From contig NZ_LMKP01000004.1 of the NCBI RefSeq assembly GCF_001421715.1, forward strand, positions 50,280-114,279: a DNA stretch of 64,000 nt. The letters are read 5' to 3'. Shown piece by piece: positions 58,062 to 64,000 of the stretch. The position numbers were made by a program, and so were the translations under genes. Below the pieces are notes generated by a model. The model saw only the letters and a list, made by a program, of their open reading frames with translations, had not been told where the DNA came from and searched no databases. The DNA comes from Sphingomonas sp. Leaf22 (GTDB lineage: Bacteria > Pseudomonadota > Alphaproteobacteria > Sphingomonadales > Sphingomonadaceae). The first letter of the stretch is position 1. Each line of letters begins with the position of its first letter.

Positions 58062-60356
58062 TCACAGGACGAGGGACAGGGAGATGCCGGCATTGCGACC
58101 CGGCTGCGAAAAGGCGTCACGGATGGTCGACGTGGACGTCAGCCCGCGCACGTCGCTCCACCAGAAATAGCGTTTGTCGGTGATATTGAAGACGCCCGCG
58201 CGGATCGTCGCGCCCTCCCGGATACGCAGCGAGGCAGTGGCGTCGAACACCCAGAAGCCGCTCGGCGTGAAACAGGACGTCCCGGGGACCGCCGGTCGGA
58301 TGCCCGTGGCCGGCTGTGCGGCGACGTTGCAACTGTTGTTGGTGTCGGACAGGCTCTTGCCGGCGGAATGCGTCGCGACGAATTCGGCACGGAACGGGCC
58401 GTCGTCAGGTTGGTAGAACAGGCCAGCCACCACCTTGACCGGCTCGACGCTGTCGAGCGGCAGGGTGCCGGCGACGCCGTCGGTACGCATCCTGCCCTTT
58501 GCATAGGAAGCAGCTGCCTGCAGACCCAGACCGATCGGCAGCCGTGCCTCGCCCCGCGCTTCCAGCCCCTCGATCGTCACCCGCCCGCGATTGACGAACT
58601 GGTAGACAGCAGGATTGGCCGCAGTGAACGCCCCGGACACCTGTACCTGATCGATGAAGTTGCGGAAGCGGCTGCTGAACGCCGTGCCGCTCAACGACCA
58701 GCGCGTGCCGTTCAGACGGATGCCGCCCTCAGTGCTCCCGCTCGTCTCCGGTTCCAGATCGGGATTGGGGATCGAACGATAATTGGCGACGATATTGGCG
58801 AAACCGTTGTTGATCTGGTTCGGTTCGGGCGGCTTGAAACCCCGCCCGTAATTGGCGAACAGCCGAATGCCATCGGTCACCCGCGCCACAGCGCCCAGGC
58901 GGGGTGTGACCCGCGACCCGCTCTGCCCACGGGGTACGAAGGTCGTGAGCAACGGATCCTTCTGCGGATCGAGCCGGTAATGATCGAACCGGATTGCCGG
59001 GAACAACGTCAGCAACCCGTCGGCGATCCAGACCTCGTCTTGCGCGAACACCCCGACCAGTTCGTAATCGGTGGTTGGAAAGGCGCGCGTCGGATAGGTT
59101 TCGCCGGCCGGCGGCACGGTGCCGCCGCGCACGCCGGTCTGGCGCGTCTTCGCATAATCGGCGCCATAGGCGAACAGGTGCGTGGCCGGGCCGGTAGTCG
59201 CGCGGCTTTCCAGTTGCAGCGTGCCGCCATAAACCTCGTTGTCGAAGCGGTTGACGCGGACCCGGTCGGTGCCGACCCGGTCCTCCCATCCGGTCTGCAC
59301 GGTGCCGCTCTTCTGATAATAAGCGGCGGCACGCACGCCGCTGACGAAGCCATCACCGACATAGCGATAGTCGATCGTGCCGCGGTCGCGCGCGGTGGTG
59401 TCGCGTGCCTGGAGCCCCCGCACTGCCGTCGCCGCCGGCGGCGAGCCAGTAACCCGGGTGATCGCGCTCAGCACGTTCGTACCCACCACGGCGTCGAAGC
59501 TTTCGTAGGTCAATCGCACCCGATGCGCGGCGCTCGGGCTCCAGACGAGGCGACCGAGCAGCGCGTTGGAAGCGATGTCCTGTGGGTTCGGGGTCGTGCG
59601 GTCGGTATTCGCGCTGTCGTTGCTGCCCTTATTGTCCAGTTCGTGGCCATCGCGCCGCGTATAGGCGAGCATCGCCTGAAGCTTGCCCTGCCGGCCGGCC
59701 ACGACCAGCCCCTTGGTCCAGCTGTCGTCCGATGAATCATACCCGATCCGTGCGCCGCCGCCGACCTGCCGACCGTCATGCAGAAAATCCTGTGGGTCTT
59801 TGGTGATGAAGCTGACCGCACCGGCCACGCCGTCGCTGCCGTACAATGCCGACGCCGGGCCGCGGAGGATTTCGACCGACTTCAACAGGTCGAGATCGAC
59901 ATAATCGCCACGGCCGACCGATTGCGCACCGAAGCTGAAGGCATCGGGAACCCGCACCCCGTCGACGGTGATCAGGACCCGGTTCCCCTCCAGCCCGCGG
60001 ATGTTGAAGCCGCTATCGCGGTCACGACCGGTCGAGGCGCCGGCTGCTGTGAACCGGGCCGGCGCACGGCGTACCGCCACGCCGGGTTCATAGCGGACCA
60101 GATCCTTGATGTCGGTAATCATCCGGTCATCGATCGTGGTGGCAGTGATGACCGAAACGGTCTGCGGCACGTCCTCCACCCGCTTCTCGGCGCGTGTCGC
60201 GGTCACGGTGATGTCGCCTTCGTCCGGCGCGCGCTCCCTGTCTTCGCCGCCGGTAGCTGCCGGTTGCACGACGGTCTGTGCCGAAGCCATCATGGGCAGC
60301 GCGCAGAGGTTCAAGGCCGCGACGGCAACGCCGCGCAGCAGATATGTCGATGTCAT
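58062..60356 (-). CDS. TonB-dependent heme/hemoglobin receptor
   Basis: A 764-residue receptor of the TonB-hemin (TIGR01785) type. It has a signal peptide (cut near ASAQ, residue 26), a TonB box-like GDITVTATRAEK, and a plug with DIKDLVRYEPGVAVRR... RDSGFNIRGLEGNRVLITVDGVRVPDAF. The barrel has a conserved late FANYGRGFKPPEPNQINNGF, and the end is RNAGISLSLVL. Heme is the natural substrate of this group, but close homologues can take vitamin B12 or siderophores. The ATG at 60356 has AAGGGGAAG upstream. A Fur-box-like palindrome lies in the divergent promoter. Confidence 0.93.
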   Translation of the reverse strand: MTSTYLLRGVAVAALNLCALPMMASAQTVVQPAATGGEDRERAPDEGDITVTATRAEKRVEDVPQTVSVITATTIDDRMITDIKDLVRYEPGVAVRRAPARFTAAGASTGRDRDSGFNIRGLEGNRVLITVDGVRVPDAFSFGAQSVGRGDYVDLDLLKSVEILRGPASALYGSDGVAGAVSFITKDPQDFLHDGRQVGGGARIGYDSSDDSWTKGLVVAGRQGKLQAMLAYTRRDGHELDNKGSNDSANTDRTTPNPQDIASNALLGRLVWSPSAAHRVRLTYESFDAVVGTNVLSAITRVTGSPPAATAVRGLQARDTTARDRGTIDYRYVGDGFVSGVRAAAYYQKSGTVQTGWEDRVGTDRVRVNRFDNEVYGGTLQLESRATTGPATHLFAYGADYAKTRQTGVRGGTVPPAGETYPTRAFPTTDYELVGVFAQDEVWIADGLLTLFPAIRFDHYRLDPQKDPLLTTFVPRGQSGSRVTPRLGAVARVTDGIRLFANYGRGFKPPEPNQINNGFANIVANYRSIPNPDLEPETSGSTEGGIRLNGTRWSLSGTAFSSRFRNFIDQVQVSGAFTAANPAVYQFVNRGRVTIEGLEARGEARLPIGLGLQAAASYAKGRMRTDGVAGTLPLDSVEPVKVVAGLFYQPDDGPFRAEFVATHSAGKSLSDTNNSCNVAAQPATGIRPAVPGTSCFTPSGFWVFDATASLRIREGATIRAGVFNITDKRYFWWSDVRGLTSTSTIRDAFSQPGRNAGISLSLVL

Positions 60357-60386
60357 TAATGCTTCCCCTTCTCGCGTTTGCTCGTT

Positions 60387-60405
60387 AATGCGAGTCACTA
60401 GCGTT
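60387..60405. promoter_or_regulatory. Candidate Fur box
   Basis: AATGCGAGTCACTAGCGTT, an imperfect inverted repeat that resembles Fur-box sequences of the type AATGCGAATGATTCGCATT at 14 of 19 positions. It is in the middle of the 75-bp gap between the divergent hemin receptor and DUF4198 genes and could control both by iron. Confidence 0.6.
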
Positions 60406-60431
60406 AGCAAGCATTCTATGCGAGGTGGGGA

Positions 60432-61235
60432 ATGCAACATCCAATCGGGTTCATTCGGGCAGGGTCGGCGGCCGTAGTGCTTGCCCTCGTATCTACGGCA
60501 AGCGCGAGCTTGGCGCACATGCCCTACGTCCTGCCCGCCCAATTCGACGTCGGCAGTCGCACGCAGATCACGCTCGAAGCATCTTTCGCCGAGGATGCGT
60601 TCCGCCCGGAAGTTGCGATGCGCGACGCGCCGTTCGAGGTCACCGGTCCCGACGGCCGGATTACTCTGCTTGCCCCGGTGACGCTGGCCGGCGACCGCAC
60701 GATCGCGGAGGCCGCGCTGCCGATCGACGGCATCTACCGGCTGTCATCGGGACAGCGCGCCGGGCGACCGGGCAAGATGTATCGGAAAGGGGGCGACTGG
60801 ATCATGGTCGGCGAAGGCACCGCGCCGCTGTCAGGTGCCGCACTCGTCGACGTGCGCAGCATGACGCTCGCCGACGCCTATGTCCTGCGCGGACGTTCCG
60901 GTTCGTCGGCAGCGCTCGCACCGCGGGGCAAGGCGTTGGAAATTCAGCCTCTGGGTGATCCCACGGCGCTCGTACCGGGTAGTTCTGCCCGGTTCGCCAT
61001 CCTGTATGACGGCAAGCCTCTGCCGGGCCAGACGGTGACGCTGTTCCGCGAGACGGGCTTGTATGACGGCCGCAAGCAGGCTGATACGGCGACCAGCGAT
61101 CGTGCGGGGGTCGTCGCGCTGACGATGCCCGATGCAGGTCGATACCTGATGCTCGCACGCTATCGAACCGCCACGCCACACGCGCCAGACAGCTACGCCA
61201 GTTTCACGACGACGCTCGCTTTCGAGGCGGGCTGA
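60432..61235 (+). CDS. DUF4198-family exported protein
   Basis: A 267-residue protein with a signal peptide (cut near ASLAHM, about residue 28). The immediate HMPYVLPAQFDV after it and the later ILYDGKPLPGQTVTLFRETG with DRAGVVALTMPDAGRYLMLARYR are typical of DUF4198. Some members belong to periplasmic parts of nickel/cobalt transport; here the context suggests iron or heme. It is the first of three genes in this direction. The start is at 60432 with GAGGTGGGG upstream. Confidence 0.85.
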   Translation: MQHPIGFIRAGSAAVVLALVSTASASLAHMPYVLPAQFDVGSRTQITLEASFAEDAFRPEVAMRDAPFEVTGPDGRITLLAPVTLAGDRTIAEAALPIDGIYRLSSGQRAGRPGKMYRKGGDWIMVGEGTAPLSGAALVDVRSMTLADAYVLRGRSGSSAALAPRGKALEIQPLGDPTALVPGSSARFAILYDGKPLPGQTVTLFRETGLYDGRKQADTATSDRAGVVALTMPDAGRYLMLARYRTATPHAPDSYASFTTTLAFEAG

Positions 61236-61244
61236 GGAACCGAT

Positions 61245-61709
61245 ATGTCCTACATGGAACATATTGTGCAGCCCGACACCGACGGTGAATTCGTCGTCAT
61301 CCGGTTGCTGCGGCATTACCGCGGCGTCCATCACCGTGATGAAGACGATGGCGCACTGGCCAGTCTCGTCGCGCTCGGTCAGAACCTGCGCCTGCCCCCG
61401 GCCGGCAGCGTGGCGTTGGCGAGCTTCTTCCAACTCACCGAGGCCGTGCTCGGAAGAAGCCTCGTCACCGAATGCTGCTGTTCGTGCAACTATAGCGCCG
61501 ACGAGCGTGCCGTGATCCGCCTTCTCGGCGTCCCCCTGCCACGCATGACCGGCACCGGCACCATCGAAATGCCCCATGGCCTGCCCGGTGCATTGGCATG
61601 GGCCATTCTGAGCGTCCGGTCGCTGTGCGGCGCGATCCTGTCGCTACCCACCCGCCCGTTCCCGGTCGGCGATCCGGCCTGCCCGTTCGTCCACCCGCTC
61701 GGGGCCTGA
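61245..61709 (+). CDS. Small unrecognised protein of the heme locus (A)
   Basis: A 154-residue protein with no signal peptide. It has a cysteine cluster TECCCSCNYSADERAVIRLLG and a hydrophobic C-terminal segment GALAWAILSVRSLCGAIL. I do not recognise the family. It starts 9 bases after the DUF4198 stop with a GAGG, and ends 5 bases before the next gene, so it is firmly in this operon. It seems distantly similar to the following protein: both have a central hydrophobic segment, then SxDE(A)RxVLxLxG and then a second helix. This similarity was judged by eye. The cysteines could bind a metal or heme; that is speculation. Confidence 0.6.
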   Translation: MSYMEHIVQPDTDGEFVVIRLLRHYRGVHHRDEDDGALASLVALGQNLRLPPAGSVALASFFQLTEAVLGRSLVTECCCSCNYSADERAVIRLLGVPLPRMTGTGTIEMPHGLPGALAWAILSVRSLCGAILSLPTRPFPVGDPACPFVHPLGA

Positions 61710-61714
61710 CGGCG

Positions 61715-62128
61715 ATGGCGTCACTCTATGCCTATTTCGATCGGCGGGTCGGCAACATGGCGGATGACGATATCTTCGTCCTGTCCGCCGTCCGGACGTG
61801 GGTCTTCGCCGTCCGCAACACACGCTGTCCCCAGGCAATGCTGCGCAGCGGCTTCACCGCCCGGCACGTTGGCAATGCCTTGTTGCCGTTCCTGTGCTCG
61901 ATGACGCTCATCGACCAATATGGCTATGGCACGATGCGCTTTGCCGAAGTCCGATATCCGAACGTCAGCGACGACGAGGCGCGTGTCCTGACGCTGTTCG
62001 GCGCGGCAAGGGTGAGTGATCCGGGGCTGATCCGGATCGCCACCAGTCTTGTCAGCGACGATATGGCTCTGCAACTCGCGGGTGCCGCCGGAAAGGTCGG
62101 TGCCGTGATGCTACCGGCAGAATCGTGA
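61715..62128 (+). CDS. Small unrecognised protein of the heme locus (B)
   Basis: A 137-residue protein, no signal peptide, and likely soluble. It begins MASLYAYFDRRVGNMADDDIFV. The central part, LLPFLCSMTLIDQYGYGTMRFAEVRYPNVSDDEARVLTLFGAARV, is followed by a helix ALQLAGAAGKVGAVML. It may be a paralogue of protein A (61245-61709). I do not recognise the family. It is the last gene of the DUF4198 operon and starts 5 bases after gene A's stop. The open frame extends upstream but overlaps gene A. Confidence 0.6.
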   Translation: MASLYAYFDRRVGNMADDDIFVLSAVRTWVFAVRNTRCPQAMLRSGFTARHVGNALLPFLCSMTLIDQYGYGTMRFAEVRYPNVSDDEARVLTLFGAARVSDPGLIRIATSLVSDDMALQLAGAAGKVGAVMLPAES

Positions 62129-62158
62129 GCGAACTGCCGCATTCATGCCCGATGCCGG

Positions 62159-62760
62159 TCAGAACCGATCATTGGCGCTTACGGTGAAGGTGCGCGGGCG
62201 GCCATAGCGATACTGGCTGAACAATCCGACCTGGCTGAAGTAGGTCTTATCGAGAATGTTATCGACGTTGGCTCGCACACTTACCCGATCGTTCCCTGCC
62301 AAGCGCGCCATCAGGTTGACCAACAGGAAGCCGCCCTGTTCAAAACGGAACGGCAGGCGTCGCACCGGGCACGATGCCGTTGGAATATGCCGAACTGCGA
62401 TGATTCGCGCCACCACCGAAGGTCAGACCGTCCAGAACGGTCGGGCCGGTGTAGATAGTGTAGGCCTTGAGCAAACGACGCGGCTGATCGGTATTGGCAT
62501 CGTTGCCGCCCGCATCGCGTGACTTGAACTGGCTGTAGCCAACGTTCACGTTCCGGTTGGGCAGCGGACTACCGGTCGCTTCGACCTCGAAGCCTACGCG
62601 AACGACGCCATCGGTAACCCGGCAAGGCTGAAACGAAAGGCCCGTGCCCGGCCGGCGATCGGCGCATCGTCAATCTGTCCCAGATTGTCCTGTTCGATCC
62701 GGAACAGGACAACGGAGGTCCGCAACGCAAGACCGCATGGACTATCTGCAAGCTTCCTGC
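62159..62760 (-). pseudogene. Broken TonB-dependent siderophore receptor, C-terminal part
   Basis: Pieces of the barrel of a siderophore receptor (FhuE/FpvA type) in several frames. The upstream segment is GLALRTSVVLFRIEQDNLGQID near 62670-62740, then GVVRVGFEVEATGSPLPNRNVNVGYSQFKSRDAGGNDAN near 62480-62610. The C-terminal end is RVSVRANVDNILDKTYFSQVGLFSQYRYGRPRTFTVSANDRF, ending at 62159. At least two frameshifts separate them and the plug is missing. It may have been lost through the insertions that follow. Confidence 0.85.
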
Positions 62761-63085
62761 TGCTGCGCGACCGGAATCTTGGCATCGAGGGCACCAGACA
62801 TCTGCGCGAAAAACTGAACTGCGGGAGCGCCCGTCAACGGCTATTGGAAGCCGTTTGCCGAGGAGATCCCGTCTGGCGCGTAGCGCAGCGCAACGGGAAG
62901 ATCGCGTTCGCTACCGCTGGATAGCCGTGGAATGCAGTCCGGGACGCTTCCCGTGCGGCAGGGAAAACTTCCCACAAACACGTATCGATTGGTAACGGAC
63001 GGGTCCTCACACTACCGAACTGAACGGGAACAGCGAGCGTTCTACCCGAATTAGCCCAACTATCAGTCACTTACGAGATCTTGGC
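62761..63085. other. Gene-free stretch before IS6 element
   Basis: 325 bases with no supportable gene. Fragments of open frame on the minus strand may be further remains of the receptor gene (RYAPDGISSANGFQ-like), but I cannot establish this. Confidence 0.45.
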
Positions 63086-63110
63086 GGAGCTGTCAGTCTA
63101 ACGCGAACCG
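63086..63110. repeat. Probable terminal inverted repeat of IS6-type element
   Basis: GGAGCTGTCAGTCTAACGCG and the five bases after it recur, 22 of 25 matching, at 41158-41182 beside the other IS6 remnant. The position (40 bases from the transposase stop) and the GG..CTGT start fit an IS6-family end. Confidence 0.65.
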
Positions 63111-63149
63111 CTCTCTACACGATGCAGGTTGGTCTTTGAGGGCAGGGGG

Positions 63150-63867
63150 CTAGCTCGCAAGGACCTGCCACTCCGCCAGCGCGGCGGAGCGTCGTTCGCG
63201 GTAGGTCTGGCGGTCAGTGAGATGGCGTTCGAGACTGAAGTGATTGTGGACGTTGGCATGGACCGAGGCGAACTTCTGCAGGGTCTTCATTCGCCTGAAC
63301 CGGAGCATCGCCCGCTCCCTTCGTCGGAACGGCAGATGACTGTTCTCGATCCGGTTGTTCGCCCAGCGGCCGACCTCCTGTTTGTCAGCGTTGCCAAGCT
63401 CTTTCATCGCCGCCCGGTAGGAGCGCAGGCCATCGGTCGTGATCGCTTCGGGTTTGCAATGACGCCTGAGCGCCTTCTTCATGAAGGTTAGTGCAGCGTC
63501 CCTGTCGCGGGTCCTGGTAATGTAGCTCTCGAGGATCTCGCCCTCGTGATCGACCGCGCGCCACAGGTAGACCATCTCGCCGTTCAGCGTACATCTCGTC
63601 AAGATGCCAGCGCCAGTGCCGACAGCCGCGCATCCGTGACACGCGCTGCCGGCGGATGTCGCCGGCGAACATGGGACCGAACCGGTTCCACCACATCCGA
63701 ATCGTCTCATAACAAATGTCGATACCCCGCTCGAACAGCAGGTCCTCGACGTTGCGCAGCGACAGCGGAAACCGCACGTACATCATCACAACCAAACGGA
63801 TTACCTCCGGCGACGAGTTGAACCGACGGAAGGGGCTGGGCGGCTTGGCTCGCGAACGTCGGCTCAT
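63150..63867 (-). pseudogene. IS6-family transposase, frameshifted
   Basis: The N-terminal half is in one frame (63385-63867): PSPFRRFNSSPEVIRLVVMM, then RFPLSLRNVEDLLFERGIDI and YETIRMWWNRFGPMFA up to WRWHLDEMYAER. The C-terminal half is in another (63150-63600): LNGEMVYLWRAVDHEGEILESYITRTRDRD and KPEAITTDGLRSYRAAMKELGNADKQEVGRWANNR. At about 63590 the DNA lacks what appear to be 5 bases relative to the family (between MY and LNGE), which breaks the frame in the DDE core. The element is otherwise almost full length. The promoter-side end is not visible because an IS3 element lies directly beside it. Confidence 0.85.
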
Positions 63868-63897
63868 CGCCGCTCCGTACCCCGCGCCTGATCGGTA

Positions 63898-64000
63898 TGA
63901 GCTGCTGCCGGTCTGGTAGACACGAGGTTAAGCTACCTGCGCCTGCCGCTCGAAGTCCATGGGGCTGAGATAACCCAGGGTCGAGTGGCGTCGCGTTGGA
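63898..64000 (-). mobile_element. IS3-family element, partial
   Basis: The terminal TGAGCTGCTGCCGGTC at 63898 and the end of an IS3-type orfB transposase (RRHSTLGYLSPMDFERQAQVA, stop at 63928-63930). The transposase runs off the window edge. It lies next to the IS6 copy, probably having inserted in its end. Confidence 0.82.
63928..64000 (-). CDS. IS3-family transposase orfB, C-terminal part
   Basis: The last 23 residues, TRRHSTLGYLSPMDFERQAQVA, and a stop codon. This is the conserved end of the DDE transposase of IS3 elements. The remaining gene lies beyond the window. Confidence 0.85.
   Translation of the reverse strand, partial: PTRRHSTLGYLSPMDFERQAQVA

Noticed and set aside
1..64000. tRNA, rRNA, CRISPR arrays, riboswitches and replication origins
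   Set aside because: I looked for tRNA-like cloverleaf ends, regular direct repeats with spacers and known riboswitch cores and found none I could support. Absence cannot be proven without a dedicated search.

Overview
The window is GC-rich (most codons end in G or C) and reads as a chromosomal segment of a sphingomonad-type alphaproteobacterium. Evidence for this is several large TonB-dependent receptors, MipZ instead of MinCDE, a three-gene split proton-translocating transhydrogenase, a 41-residue aa3-oxidase subunit IV, tryptophan-halogenase-like flavoproteins beside a receptor, and many palindromic intergenic repeats. No rRNA, tRNA or CRISPR array was found. The genus is an inference; no 16S or marker search could be run.

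Layout. 1-4225 (minus): end of an unrecognised gene, then the transhydrogenase locus read leftwards as coxIV-like, pntA1, a PH-domain gene, a DUF559 nuclease gene framed by palindromes, pntA2 and pntB. 4392-8334: sigma-54 response regulator, RluE-type pseudouridine synthase, DUF4253 protein and S-formylglutathione hydrolase. 8464-12347: a galactonate-type module (GntR regulator, sodium/solute symporter, DgoK, DgoA) without the dehydratase. 12686-18347: housekeeping genes (DUF1440-like protein, CutA-like protein, DnaQ-type exonuclease, phosphomannomutase/phosphoglucomutase, J-domain protein, MipZ, PanC) separated by long palindromes. 18444-27339: AraC-type regulator and a 2601-residue RTX protein.

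27419-40904: surface uptake and modification genes: amidohydrolase with a TonB receptor, a TPR-sulfotransferase, and an operon of three translationally coupled halogenase-like flavoproteins divergent from an 1106-residue TonB receptor. The middle flavoprotein lacks both catalytic residues. 41158-44902: a decayed IS6-type remnant, an S8 protease with P-domain and RTX repeats, and a 193-bp MITE. 44903-49191: TrmB-like regulator divergent from a Gfo/Idh/MocA oxidoreductase and a GH15 hydrolase. 49266-52248: three coupled Tad-type pilus genes (TadG-like, TadE, TadE). 52274-56586: EAL pseudogene, a hybrid histidine kinase and a double-domain KaiC-like ATPase that overlaps it. 57070-62128: a heme/iron locus (DUF6607, hemin receptor, Fur-box-like palindrome, DUF4198 protein, two small unrecognised proteins). 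62159-64000: a broken siderophore-receptor gene followed by a frameshifted IS6 element and the end of an IS3 element.

The strongest leads for something undescribed are the DUF559 gene inside inverted copies of a two-hairpin repeat, the three-flavoprotein halogenase operon with its catalytically altered middle member, the similar C-terminal end shared by the giant RTX protein and the S8 protease, and the pair of small, apparently paralogous proteins in the heme locus. All family assignments were made by reading motifs, not by database search.
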